NCBI GenBank assembly: GCA_017889635.1
Contig: JAGGAC010000006.1
Span: forward strand, 1 to 64,000
DNA: 64,000 nucleotides
Origin: Bacillota bacterium
GTDB lineage: Bacteria > Bacillota > Negativicutes > Sporomusales > CTSoil-080
Direction: 5' to 3'
Shown: positions 54,512 to 63,931 of the stretch, piece after piece
Position numbering within the stretch: the first letter of the stretch is position 1
Layout of the letters: each line of letters opens with the position of its first letter
Translations under genes and position numbers: made by a program
The notes under the pieces: model-generated
What the model saw: the letters and a program-made list of their open reading frames with translations, nothing else
Told to the model about the DNA's origin: nothing
Database searches by the model: none

Positions 54512-55777
54512 TTACTGATTTTTAATCGGTGACGTTCGCCAGATACGCCCGGTGTGACGTATCTTGACGGTGACGGTGACGCTGATTTCGGCTGCCTGGT
54601 AGAGCGCTGTCATGTCAGTTTGAGTCAGTTCACTGGTATTGGCCAACTGCGGGCGCAGATAGAGGCCAAACCCGACCGGGTCGGTGCCAAGTTTTTGGGT
54701 ATGGCTTATCATCGCTGTTATTTGCTCCTTAAACAGATTTGCGACCTGTGTTTCTAAAAGTTCGCGGTAGCCTGGGGCTTCGTAGTTAATGCCGGAGGTG
54801 ATGCCGAGTATCTCGCCGTCAAGATTAACGTTGACATCGAATACCGGTACGCTGTCGTTTAAGGAGGCCGTTATTTTTGCGGACTTACCGCAGATATTGA
54901 GGCTGATAGCATCTTTTTCCGGTTTTAACGGGTCAACGATCCCGATATAGCCATGGGGGAAGTTGTTTTGGAGGATGGCTATCGCCCTTGACTCGTCACT
55001 GTTTAAAACACCGACCATCTTATCTTCTCGAAAGACGGCTAGGCCGAGAAATTCAATCGGGTTTTCAGTACCGGTGCGGGGTACTCCGCCAGACAGATAA
55101 GGGTCGCCTTTTTGCTGAGGCATTTTAGCGCCGGAGGTCTTGTCTGATAAGGTCATAGGATTGACGGCGCTATAGGCTACATAGGGCGAGCCGCCGGCAT
55201 TCTTGAGTCTGGAGTAAAACTCGTGCAAGGTGGAGGGAGAATAATAGCCTGATTCAGTGGCTGTTGCGAAAACAAGTTCGTAAAATTTGGAGATGCCTTC
55301 TTCCAGTGTAGGCTTATTATGCTTCATATACTCTTCAGCGGTGCCTGGAACAATGATAAGATACAGCGTTTCACGATACTCATGACTGCGGAGGATTTGG
55401 GCCAATTGGGGGGCGAGTCCTTGGCGGGCTATCTCCTCGGAAAAAATCACAATGCCGACATGGGTGAGGTTGTTAAGCCGAGACGTGGTGGATCTAAGCA
55501 GCATAGCTTCCTCGGCAGGTGAGGGCGTTACGATGGTGTTAAGTATCCAAGGCTTCTTTTGAGCGCTGCCATCTTCGCTCCTTCCGGAAGTAGCGCTATC
55601 ACTTTTTCCACCGGGCACGGCAAGCTGAACGGTGATTCTCTGTTTGCCCTCATCGGCTTTGTCGACGCCGATGACTAGAACATAGGCTACATCGTTAGTC
55701 TCTGTTGAACCGTAGCAACCGGAGGAAAGCAGACTGAAAGTAACAAGTAGGACTGCTCCTATGCGCCTGATTAGCAT
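54512..55777 (-). CDS. GerC-type germination receptor lipoprotein (copy 2)
   Basis: The 421-residue lipoprotein (lipobox LLSSGC) has the same domain order as copy 1 and shares FGLYLRPQ, DKMVGVLNSDE and GYIGIVDPLKPEKDA-type segments with it. Its start overlaps the gerB stop by seven bases, so it belongs to the gerA-gerB-gerC unit and is probably the original third subunit. Two C subunits in one operon may allow alternative receptors. Confidence 0.9.
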   Translation of the reverse strand: MLIRRIGAVLLVTFSLLSSGCYGSTETNDVAYVLVIGVDKADEGKQRITVQLAVPGGKSDSATSGRSEDGSAQKKPWILNTIVTPSPAEEAMLLRSTTSRLNNLTHVGIVIFSEEIARQGLAPQLAQILRSHEYRETLYLIIVPGTAEEYMKHNKPTLEEGISKFYELVFATATESGYYSPSTLHEFYSRLKNAGGSPYVAYSAVNPMTLSDKTSGAKMPQQKGDPYLSGGVPRTGTENPIEFLGLAVFREDKMVGVLNSDESRAIAILQNNFPHGYIGIVDPLKPEKDAISLNICGKSAKITASLNDSVPVFDVNVNLDGEILGITSGINYEAPGYRELLETQVANLFKEQITAMISHTQKLGTDPVGFGLYLRPQLANTSELTQTDMTALYQAAEISVTVTVKIRHTGRIWRTSPIKNQ

Positions 55778-56865
55778 GCTTTTTGTCTCCTTGTACGGAG
55801 CATGGCAGCGAAAAACAGGACAGTTGGAATGACAAGTGCGCCGATATTATAAAACAAAAAATGGGCTTTGGAATGAAGGAAGATAACAGCGGTAATTTCG
55901 TTTGGGAGCATGGCCAGTTCAGTAATAATGAGGAAAATTGGGATAATAAAGGGTCTAATATCTGATAGGTTGAACAAGCGGCCTAAGAGATAAAGCCCTA
56001 TGTAGAAGGCTATAGCAATGTTCAAAATGCCGGTGATGACCCAGGCTAAAATAATCAAGGATTCGATGCGCTGAATGTAACGGTTGATGTAGACCAAACG
56101 CGCCAGCTCATAAAACGGCAGGACTTTTTCCCGAGCGACCTCAGTCCCAAAGGTGGCGATAAAGGCGGCTTGTGTCAGGCTTTTAATCAAGGAACTAATT
56201 CCGAGTCCATAGAGGACAGCTTTTTTTATGGTTTGTATATTTTGAAAACTAGTGGCGAGAATAGCGGGAATGATTATTCCTATTATAGCGCCTGTGCTTT
56301 GTATACCGGTGAGAATTACTTTGGCGAAACCAGGTCCGTTCCAGGGAGCAAGATATAACCATTGATACTGTGATGACAGCATCACTAACACAGTCAGCAT
56401 GGATAAGATAATTACCAGAAGAATCATGTAGCCAGCGCGGGCGATTGACTCAATACCGATATAAGTGATAATAACAATTATCAAAGCGTACCACCCTATG
56501 ATAAGCTCAAAAGGAAATTCGGGTAGGGCTGTAATCAGGGTATTTTCGGCGAATTGACGTAATAAGAGCCCGGCATCAAGAAAAGAAACGCTGATGTAGT
56601 AGATGATAATTAGACGGGCGGCTAGAGTACCTAACAGTTCTTCACAGGCTAAGCACAGGTCGCCGGAAGTATGGTTTAAGACATAGAGGAGTAAATACAG
56701 GATGATTATTCCGCAACAACCATTAGTAAGGGGAAGCATCCAAAGTGCGGTAGTTGCGCGGTCGATGGCCGAGGACCAGGCTGAAAGAAAGGAGGTGGCG
56801 AAGGTGGCTATGCAGACTAGGGTAAGCCCCTCGGCTACGCCCATTAGGACTGGTTTATGGCTCAT
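55771..56865 (-). CDS. GerB-type germination receptor permease
   Basis: The 364-residue protein has ten predicted helices of the APC superfamily (GVAEGLTLVCIATFATSFLS; GIQSTGAIIGIIIPAILATSF) and is the putative germinant-binding permease subunit. The ATG at 56865 overlaps the gerA stop as ATGA and has AGGAG upstream. Confidence 0.92.
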   Translation of the reverse strand: MSHKPVLMGVAEGLTLVCIATFATSFLSAWSSAIDRATTALWMLPLTNGCCGIIILYLLLYVLNHTSGDLCLACEELLGTLAARLIIIYYISVSFLDAGLLLRQFAENTLITALPEFPFELIIGWYALIIVIITYIGIESIARAGYMILLVIILSMLTVLVMLSSQYQWLYLAPWNGPGFAKVILTGIQSTGAIIGIIIPAILATSFQNIQTIKKAVLYGLGISSLIKSLTQAAFIATFGTEVAREKVLPFYELARLVYINRYIQRIESLIILAWVITGILNIAIAFYIGLYLLGRLFNLSDIRPFIIPIFLIITELAMLPNEITAVIFLHSKAHFLFYNIGALVIPTVLFFAAMLRTRRQKAC

Positions 56866-58721
56866 GGCTCGTTCTCCTCTTGTGCGGGCGGCTCTTTTGT
56901 CCATTGTCGGCTGATATTTGCCTGCTTGCGTTTATCTTGCGGATTGAGTTCATCGGGGCGGCGCTCTTGGGAAAAGACAGGACCGCGTACTATTGTATCA
57001 AAGCCTGGTGTTGTTTTTGGCCCAACCGGCGCCATATAAGGCGCACCAAGTGATTTCATGCTGCATAACAAGACGGCTAAGGCTATTAAGCCGCTGGCGA
57101 TGCCAACAAGACCAAGTAGGGCAGCGAGCAGTTCAAATGCAAAACGGACCAGGCGGAGGGAAAAGGCCATACTGTAGTCCGGAATGCTAAACGAGGCCAG
57201 TCCAGTAATGGCAATAATGACGACGGTAATTGGGCTGACAATGCTGGCTGCCACGGCGGTCTGGCCGAGGATAATGGCACCAACAATGCTGATAGTGGAA
57301 CCAAGCATGCCGGGAACTCTTATTCCACCTTCCCGAAGAAGCTCAAAGGAAAATTCCATTGCCAAGATTTCGAGGAATGAGGGAAAGGGAACACGTTCCC
57401 GGGCGGTACCGATGGCCAGGATAAGGTCGGTGGGCAGTGCTTCTTGGTGAAAGTAACTTATAGCGATATAAAAGGCGGGTAGTATGGTGGCGATGATAGA
57501 GCCTAAAAACCTAACAATTCGGCTGAAACTGCCAGCCAGCCAGGAATAGGAGAAGTCTTCGGCGGAGTGGTACAGAGTGAAAAAATTTATTGGTGCTACA
57601 ACAACAAAGGGGGAACCGTCAAGCAGTATGGCCAACCTTCCTTCGCTAATAGCGGCAGCGACACGGTCAGGGCGTTCGGTGGACAAAGTTTGTGGAAAGG
57701 GTAGTGATGGATGATCTTCGATAAAGCGTTGGAGCGCACCGGAGTCGGAAATGGTATCAACGTTTAAGTTGCTAAGACGCCTTCGGGCTTCTTGCACTAA
57801 GGCAGGGTTGATTATGGGCTTAAGATACATTATGGCACATAACGTATTGCTGCGGGTTCCAAGTGTCAATAGCTCGGTAGTTAGATCGTTGGTGCGGAGG
57901 ATGGAGCGCACTAGGCCGGTATTTACCCGTAGTGTTTCGGTAAAGGCGCTTTGGCTGCCGCGGGCAGTTTGTTCCATTACCGGACGGTCAATGCTGCGAT
58001 GTTCTTGTCCTTTGGTTTCAATAAGCATGGCTTTTGCCACATGATCAAAGAAAATAGCGGTATTTCCAAGATTAAGGCCGTCGGTCACGGCGCGCAGTGT
58101 ATCGACCAAGATTGCCTGGCTGCCTGGAAGGTACTGTGTGATGAGGCGCTCCAGGAAATCATTTGTGTAGAGGTTGAGGTCGTCTTTTTTTGCTAGCATA
58201 AGGGGGTTTATAACAGTTTGGCTGATGGTGTTGCTATCGACAAGACCATCGATGAATGCTAATTTGGCGTTCATTAACGGTTTGGCAGGAATTGTAATAC
58301 TTCGGAGGATAAGATCTTTATTCTGTGGCCAGTTATAGAGGTGCTTGAGCAAAAGTATGTTTTCCTCAAGACTGGTGCTAATTGATTGATCCAGTGGATT
58401 TTGGCTCAGGTTATAGGTTTCTACTAGGGGAGATAGCGCTTTTTGTTGCTCTTGAAGAATGTCTAGTTCAACTTTAAAAGCTTGGATTTTTTCTACTTGA
58501 TAGGGTTCGCTAAGGAGCGTTTCGGCTTTTTCGAGTACTGAAGTAACGCGCTTGGCATAGCGAACTGTTGCCTTGTGCTGCGATAAAGCAATATCGAGCT
58601 GGTTGGGGGTCTCATTGCAGGGGGATTCCATTTCAGTAAGCACGAATTGTGAAGGGGTTTGCGGTGGCTGAAATATAACAAGTTTTTTTATTGCCTTGAA
58701 ATTTTTTTGGAAAATATTCAT
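56862..58721 (-). CDS. GerA-type germination receptor subunit
   Basis: The 619-residue protein has a variable N-terminal helical region with extra coiled-coil-like sequence (residues about 40-130), a soluble GerA domain (LPGSQAILVD, RTNDLTTELLTLGTRSNT, FPQTLSTERPDRVAAAISEGRLAILLDGSPF) and about five membrane helices with the FELLREGGIRVP motif. A proline- and charge-rich tail follows. First gene of the ger operon. No sigma-G promoter was found by eye upstream. Confidence 0.92.
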   Translation of the reverse strand: MNIFQKNFKAIKKLVIFQPPQTPSQFVLTEMESPCNETPNQLDIALSQHKATVRYAKRVTSVLEKAETLLSEPYQVEKIQAFKVELDILQEQQKALSPLVETYNLSQNPLDQSISTSLEENILLLKHLYNWPQNKDLILRSITIPAKPLMNAKLAFIDGLVDSNTISQTVINPLMLAKKDDLNLYTNDFLERLITQYLPGSQAILVDTLRAVTDGLNLGNTAIFFDHVAKAMLIETKGQEHRSIDRPVMEQTARGSQSAFTETLRVNTGLVRSILRTNDLTTELLTLGTRSNTLCAIMYLKPIINPALVQEARRRLSNLNVDTISDSGALQRFIEDHPSLPFPQTLSTERPDRVAAAISEGRLAILLDGSPFVVVAPINFFTLYHSAEDFSYSWLAGSFSRIVRFLGSIIATILPAFYIAISYFHQEALPTDLILAIGTARERVPFPSFLEILAMEFSFELLREGGIRVPGMLGSTISIVGAIILGQTAVAASIVSPITVVIIAITGLASFSIPDYSMAFSLRLVRFAFELLAALLGLVGIASGLIALAVLLCSMKSLGAPYMAPVGPKTTPGFDTIVRGPVFSQERRPDELNPQDKRKQANISRQWTKEPPAQEENEP

Positions 58722-58814
58722 TTCTGGCGTATCCTTAAAAACATATTTTTATTTCCGTTCGTAATTATAAGGTTATTATTAACCAAAAAGAAAATGATAA
58801 ATACAAAACACGGT

Positions 58815-58843
58815 CATGACTATAGAATTAATCAATAGTCATG
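58815..58843. repeat. short inverted repeat upstream of gerA and pstS
   Basis: CATGACTAT and ATAGTCATG (9 bp) flank an 11-base loop in the divergent gerA-pstS region. Operator or weak hairpin; no assignment. Confidence 0.35.
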
Positions 58844-58887
58844 GCGATTATTCCTGGAGGTGGCGTAGTAGTTCAACCGCTGTAAAA

Positions 58888-58941
58888 TTAACATTTTCAT
58901 AACAATGGCTTAACACACCGGGGCTGGAGAAAAACTATAAT
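58888..58941 (+). promoter_or_regulatory. PHO box and promoter of pstS
   Basis: TTAACA (58888), ATAACA (58899) and TTAACA (58910) are 11 bp apart, followed after 20 bp by TATAAT (58936-58941). Confidence 0.85.
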
Positions 58942-58977
58942 GATGTTGTACATAAAAATCACTAGGGAGGCATCATA

Positions 58978-59832
58978 ATGAAGTTTTCCGCGAAAACAAA
59001 AATAACGGCTATTCTGTCAGCTTTGGTGTTGACTGCCGGTTTGATTGGCGGTTGCGGCGGCGGAGCCAAAGACGCAACTCCGGCTGATGTTCAGGGGACA
59101 GTAACGGCATCCGGTTCTACTGCACTTTTACCACTATTAAAACCTGCCCAGGAAGAATTTCAGAAAAAGTATAGTAAGGTTACGGTTAATATTGCTGGCG
59201 GCGGTTCTTTCACCGGCATGAATCAAGTGGCTACAGGGGCCGTTAATATTGGTGACTCTGATGTGGCGATTCCTGCCGAATTGAAAGACAAAGGTTTGGT
59301 CGATCACCAGGTGGCGGTTGCACCATTTGTGTTTGTTGTTAATCCTAGTGTAACGGTGGAAAATCTTACTGAGCAACAATATATCGACATTCTTACCGGT
59401 AAAATTACTAACTGGAAGGATGTAGGCGGTAAAGACGAAAAAATTACTATTGTTCACCGTGCAAAATCTTCTGGTTCGCGGGCAACAATATCAGACATTG
59501 TGCTTAAAGGCGCTGCTTTTACTGATAACGCGGTAATTCAGGATTCGAACGGAGCTGTACGGGCGGGGATTGCCAGTACTCCAGGTGCTATAGGTTATAT
59601 TGATGCCGCTTATGTTGATAATACTGTAAAGGCCTTAGCGTATAATGGAGTAAAATATGCGCCTGAGAATGTGCTTAATAAAACCTATCCGGTTTTTGCT
59701 TATGAACATATGTATACTAAAGGTGAACCTACCGGAGCAGTTAAAGCGTTCATTGATTATGTTATGAGCAAAGAGTTCCAGGAAACCTATGTTGAGAAAA
59801 ACGGCTTTTTGCCTATGACAAAAATGAAATAA
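58978..59832 (+). CDS. pstS: phosphate-binding lipoprotein PstS
   Basis: The 284-residue lipoprotein has a signal with Cys in LIGGCGGG and the PstS binding residues: VTASGSTALLPL, GGSFTGMNQVATGAVNIGDSD, and the SSGSRATISD loop. It captures phosphate outside the cytoplasmic membrane. A hairpin separates it from pstC, which has its own promoter. Confidence 0.95.
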   Translation: MKFSAKTKITAILSALVLTAGLIGGCGGGAKDATPADVQGTVTASGSTALLPLLKPAQEEFQKKYSKVTVNIAGGGSFTGMNQVATGAVNIGDSDVAIPAELKDKGLVDHQVAVAPFVFVVNPSVTVENLTEQQYIDILTGKITNWKDVGGKDEKITIVHRAKSSGSRATISDIVLKGAAFTDNAVIQDSNGAVRAGIASTPGAIGYIDAAYVDNTVKALAYNGVKYAPENVLNKTYPVFAYEHMYTKGEPTGAVKAFIDYVMSKEFQETYVEKNGFLPMTKMK

Positions 59833-59855
59833 CAAAACCCTCTTAATAATCGAGT

Positions 59856-59899
59856 ATAGGAGTAAAGCCATGTCAGGCCAGGCATGGCTTTACTCCTAT
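59856..59899 (+). terminator. hairpin between pstS and pstC
   Basis: Perfect 17-bp arms (59856-59872, 59883-59899). It would end or stabilise the pstS message, allowing more PstS than channel protein. Confidence 0.7.
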
Positions 59900-59904
59900 T
59901 ATAC

Positions 59905-59958
59905 TTAACAAAACCTTAACAATTGATTAACATTGTCGATGTTATTCAGCACTATAAT
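59905..59958 (+). promoter_or_regulatory. PHO box and promoter of pstC-pstA
   Basis: Three perfect TTAACA repeats at 59905, 59916 and 59927 are 11 bp apart, then after 20 bp TATAAT (59953-59958). Confidence 0.88.
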
Positions 59959-59997
59959 AGAAAGAGAAGTAGCTGAGATTGTACTGGAGGTGACCGT

Positions 59998-60888
59998 GTG
60001 TCTGCTACGATTATAGATCATCACAGGCTTAAACTTATGTATGACCGTTATGTGCGTTATTTATTATTTGCCTGTGCCTTTTTGATGACTTTTATTATTT
60101 TATCAATAGTGATTTTTGTTGGTCAGCAGGGGCTAGTGACTTTTACTGAGGTCAGTCCGGGGGATTTTTTCTTTAATGCTAAATGGGATCCGAGTGAAGG
60201 GCAATTCGGGGCAATGAGTTTTATAGCGGGGTCACTATTGGCAACGCTATTGGCGGTGGGGTTTGGAGCTCCGCTAGGGCTAACGGGAGCGGTATTTATG
60301 GCGAAAATTGCACCGCCTTGGCTACGGGAAATAATGCGGCCGGCAACTGATTTATATGTGGCAATACCGTCAGTGGTTTATGGCTTTATTGGTTTAACAA
60401 TTATGGTGCCGTTTATTCGTAATTATTTGCATGGTAATACTGGCTTCGGTCTATTAGCAACTTCGATTATACTAGCGGTGATGATTTTGCCGACCATAAT
60501 CAGTATTTCCGAAGATGCTATCAGGGCGGTACCTGGATCGCTGGAAGAAGCTAGTTTGGCGCTAGGGGCTACTAGGTGGCAAACGGTTAGGCGGGTGTTA
60601 TTGCCTGCCGCTATGCCGGGAATACTGACTGCGATAGTCTTAGCTATGGCCAGAGCGGTGGGAGAAACGATGGCAGTGCAAATGGTAATTGGTAATACAC
60701 CGCAACTGGCAAAGTCGTTATTTATGCCTACATCGACACTGACTAGTGAAATTGTTATTGAAATGGGTAATACTCCGTTCGGGTCAGCGTGGGGTAATTC
60801 ATTATTTCTTATGGCGCTGGTGCTGCTTCTGATATCACTTTTAATGATTGTGGCGATTCGTAGGCTTGGTCGAGGGAGCGTGGTATGA
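59998..60888 (+). CDS. pstC: phosphate ABC transporter permease PstC
   Basis: The 296-residue permease has six helices, the PstC loop PSVVYGFIGLTIMVPF and the ATPase-contact EAA loop EEASLALGATRWQTVRRVLLP. The start is a GTG with GGAGGTG upstream. Its end overlaps pstA as ATGA. Confidence 0.95.
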   Translation: MSATIIDHHRLKLMYDRYVRYLLFACAFLMTFIILSIVIFVGQQGLVTFTEVSPGDFFFNAKWDPSEGQFGAMSFIAGSLLATLLAVGFGAPLGLTGAVFMAKIAPPWLREIMRPATDLYVAIPSVVYGFIGLTIMVPFIRNYLHGNTGFGLLATSIILAVMILPTIISISEDAIRAVPGSLEEASLALGATRWQTVRRVLLPAAMPGILTAIVLAMARAVGETMAVQMVIGNTPQLAKSLFMPTSTLTSEIVIEMGNTPFGSAWGNSLFLMALVLLLISLLMIVAIRRLGRGSVV

Positions 60889-61748
60889 TGTCGGCACGTA
60901 TATGTGATAAAATCGCAACAGCGATAGCTTGGCTGGCGGCTATTGTGATTCTCGGGGTGTTGGCGTCGTTTTTGCTATACATGCTTTATAAGGGACTACC
61001 GGTGCTAAGCTGGCATTTCATTACTGGAATGCCGAGTGATATCCGGGCTGGTGGCGGGGTTGGACCCGAGCTGTTTAATTCTTTTTATATTCTAGTGCTG
61101 TCCATGCTTTTTTCTTTTCCCGTGGCTCTTGGGGCCGGAATTTACCTGGCCGAGTATGCTGGAACAGGCAGGGTTACCGAGCTTATAAGGTTAAGTACAG
61201 AGAGTTTGGCTACTGTTCCCTCTATTGTACTAGGGCTTTTTGGCATGATAGTTTTTATTAATTACCTTGGGTTGGGAATAAGTATTCTTAGTGGCGCCTT
61301 AACGCTAACTCTTCTCAATATACCGGTGCTGGTTCGGGTTACGGAAGAGTCGTTTCGAGCGGTGCCGTCCTATTATCGTGAGGCTAGCCTTGCTCTTGGT
61401 GCAACAAAGTGGCAAACTATTTGGCGGGTGGTGCTTCCGAATGCATTGCCGGGCTTAATTACCGGAATAACGCTGACTGCCGGTCGGGCGATGGGTGAAA
61501 CTGCAATTCTAATTTTTACTGCTGGTACAACAGTGTCGCGCCAGGCAGGTGATTTTGATCTTTTTGCCGCCGGAGAAACGTTGGCTGTTCACTTATGGTA
61601 TGTCATGGGTATTGGGTTGGTACCTGACAGGATGGAGATTGCTAATGGCATTGGTGCTCTGCTGATTATTACAATTTTAATCTTTAATTTGGCATTTACT
61701 ATTCCGGGACGAATGCTGCAAAAAAGAATGACTGGAACTAGGCAATAA
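60885..61748 (+). CDS. pstA: phosphate ABC transporter permease PstA
   Basis: The 287-residue permease has six helices, TVPSIVLGLFGMIVF and the EAA loop REASLALGATKWQTIWRVVLPN. It pairs with PstC. The ATG at 60885 overlaps the pstC stop; ATG 60888 is an alternative. pstB does not follow here; it lies at 47415. Confidence 0.95.
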   Translation: MMSARICDKIATAIAWLAAIVILGVLASFLLYMLYKGLPVLSWHFITGMPSDIRAGGGVGPELFNSFYILVLSMLFSFPVALGAGIYLAEYAGTGRVTELIRLSTESLATVPSIVLGLFGMIVFINYLGLGISILSGALTLTLLNIPVLVRVTEESFRAVPSYYREASLALGATKWQTIWRVVLPNALPGLITGITLTAGRAMGETAILIFTAGTTVSRQAGDFDLFAAGETLAVHLWYVMGIGLVPDRMEIANGIGALLIITILIFNLAFTIPGRMLQKRMTGTRQ

Positions 61749-61752
61749 TTAT

Positions 61753-61784
61753 AAATAAAGCGGGCCGAATGGCCCGCTTTATTT
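61753..61784 (+). terminator. terminator of pstSCA
   Basis: AAATAAAGCGGGCC pairs with GGCCCGCTTTATTT around GAAT, followed by TTT-rich sequence. Confidence 0.9.
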
Positions 61785-61797
61785 ATTTTGGAAAAGG

Positions 61798-61849
61798 TTA
61801 ATTAAATATTAATATTATGTTAATTGTTTTCTGACCGCATATGTAATAT
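61798..61849 (+). promoter_or_regulatory. weak PHO-box-like repeats before the chemoreceptor
   Basis: TTAATT (61798), TTAATA (61809) and TTAATT (61820) are exactly 11 bp apart. TAATAT at 61844-61849 could be a -10, 18 bp later. The sixth position and the C of TTAACA are not conserved, so PhoP binding is only possible. Confidence 0.35.
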
Positions 61850-61903
61850 TTGGATAAAATGCTAAAATATTCTTATACCGATGATGTGGAGGGTTAAGTC
61901 TAT

Positions 61904-63931
61904 ATGCGCCAAGAAATTGCAAAGTTGATAAAGAGACTCATAGTAAGGTTAGCAGGGGTTACATTGCTGTTAAAATCAATTGGTGTTCGGATGACTATTG
62001 TTACTGTTATGTTTTGCGTTGTGCCAATGTGTCTAGTGGGATGGTATTTTACCGATCAGATGACAGACAGTCTCATTCAGGCAGCGCTTGAGCGAAATAA
62101 TAAGGTGGCGGAACGTGCTGCAAGCGATCTTGGTGTATATGTTCGCAGCAAAATGAACTTTCTGGCGGTGTCAGGAGGAAAAGCTGAATTAAGGCGGCTC
62201 GAACCGGTAGGTTCGGTGGCTTTTTTGGAACAACTTCAGCCTTATTATGGCGGAAATGATGCACTTTTTGTTGTTAATCGGGAGGGGAAGCAAATTGCCC
62301 ATACTACCGGCACTGAGCCGGTGAATATTGCTGAGCAGGATTACTTTAAGACGGTGCTAAACGGTACGCCGGTATTTTCTGAGCCAATTACCAATAAGCT
62401 CAGCGGTAAATTGGCATTTATCGGAGCGGTGCCTATATTCGGTGAAGATAACACGGTAGTTGGTGTACTGGGGGCTAATGTAGCTATGGAGAATATTACA
62501 ATTCTTGTTGAACAAATTTTGGCGCAGAATCCGGGATGCATTATCAATGTTATTGATAAAAACAGGATTCCGGTGATTCTTCAAACAGATTCTAGCGCGG
62601 TAGCGGAGCGTAAAGTACTGGAAGATTCATTTTATCAGGAGGCGGTAGACCGTGAGATCGGAAGTTGCTCCAGCTTTTTTCGTGGACAGGAATATTTGGT
62701 TTCCTATCGGCCTGTAGCCGGTACGACGTGGCTGGTTGTTACCCTCTATCCAAAAGCGACGGTGCTTAGTGAGGCCTGGGGTATGGTTGGGTGCAGTATA
62801 ATGATAATGGCAGCACTGGTCATAATTTTTGCTGTTGTCGCCTTTTTTTATGTCCGGCGTACTTTAGGGCCTCTCAGGTTGCTTGATGTTGGAACTCAGC
62901 GGGTGGCGGAAGGGGATCTTACTAGCACAATAATGATAAATAGCAATGATGAAATCGGCCAGGTAGCAAAAGCTTTTAATGGTATGACTACCAGTCTGAG
63001 GCAAATTGTTTGCTCTGTAAAACAGTCGGTTGCGTTGGTGATAGAGTCATCCCGCCAGGTTAATAGTGCTGCCGAGCAGTCAGGAAGTGCTGCGTTAGAG
63101 GTTACTAGAGCTATTCAGGAAATGGCAGAAAAAATAAATGGACAAAGTAATGAAACTATTGCTACTGAAAAGCTGCTGACCGATCTTGTGTTGATTACGG
63201 ATACTGTTTCTGGCAGTATCGGCCAGGTGACAGTGGCGGCGGACGAATCGTCAAAAATTGCTGCAACAAGTCAGGACGTAGTGGATAAAACGGTGGAAAA
63301 AATGCGGCGTTTGAAGGATGGATTAGGAGGAACAACAGCAATTATAACGATGTTGGACAACAGTGCGATGAAAATTGGTAATATTACTGGTCTGATTACT
63401 GGTATTGCTAATCAGACAAATTTGTTGGCTTTGAACGCTTCGATTGAAGCCGCGCGGGCAGGAGAGTGGGGACGGGGCTTTGCGGTGGTGGCTGACGAGG
63501 TGCGAAAGCTGGCTGAACAGACGTCGCAGTCTGCCAAAGATATCACTTTATTAATTAAAAAAATTCAGACAGAAACGGCGGCTGTGGCAACCGCCGTGGA
63601 AGAAAGTCTTATCGAGGCTCAGCAAGGGGTTGAGGTGGCGACAGGACTTGGAGTGTCTTTTAATAAGATTGTACAATCTGTTGAAAATGTCCAATTTCAG
63701 GCTCGTACCATTAGCCGGGAGACGGAAAACCAGGTGGTCCTTTGCCATGAAGCTATGGCTGCTGTAGCTAATATCAACCGGTTGGCTGGAGAGAATACCG
63801 CCTGTACGGAGGAAATTGTTGCGGTAAGCGAAGAGCAGGCAGCAACGGTTAAAGAGATCACTGATTCGCTTTTGGAGTTAGAGAACATGGCTTTTGAACT
63901 GGAAAGGATGGTAGCTAGCTTTAAGAATTAA
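61904..63931 (+). CDS. methyl-accepting chemotaxis protein with dCache sensor
   Basis: The 675-residue receptor has one membrane helix near residues 28-50 and an extracytoplasmic double-Cache domain ([18 protein letters not shown], then [19 protein letters not shown]). A second helix (about 290-312) is followed by HAMP ([22 protein letters not shown]) and a long signalling coiled coil with the hairpin tip [22 protein letters not shown]. It senses an unknown small molecule and signals to CheA. It lies 155 bp after pstA, possibly under phosphate control. The ATG has GGAGGG upstream. From 63932 to the window end nothing is seen. Confidence 0.93.
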   Translation: MRQEIAKLIKRLIVRLAGVTLLLKSIGVRMTIVTVMFCVVPMCLVGWYFTDQMTDSLIQAALERNNKVAERAASDLGVYVRSKMNFLAVSGGKAELRRLEPVGSVAFLEQLQPYYGGNDALFVVNREGKQIAHTTGTEPVNIAEQDYFKTVLNGTPVFSEPITNKLSGKLAFIGAVPIFGEDNTVVGVLGANVAMENITILVEQILAQNPGCIINVIDKNRIPVILQTDSSAVAERKVLEDSFYQEAVDREIGSCSSFFRGQEYLVSYRPVAGTTWLVVTLYPKATVLSEAWGMVGCSIMIMAALVIIFAVVAFFYVRRTLGPLRLLDVGTQRVAEGDLTSTIMINSNDEIGQVAKAFNGMTTSLRQIVCSVKQSVALVIESSRQVNSAAEQSGSAALEVTRAIQEMAEKINGQSNETIATEKLLTDLVLITDTVSGSIGQVTVAADESSKIAATSQDVVDKTVEKMRRLKDGLGGTTAIITMLDNSAMKIGNITGLITGIANQTNLLALNASIEAARAGEWGRGFAVVADEVRKLAEQTSQSAKDITLLIKKIQTETAAVATAVEESLIEAQQGVEVATGLGVSFNKIVQSVENVQFQARTISRETENQVVLCHEAMAAVANINRLAGENTACTEEIVAVSEEQAATVKEITDSLLELENMAFELERMVASFKN

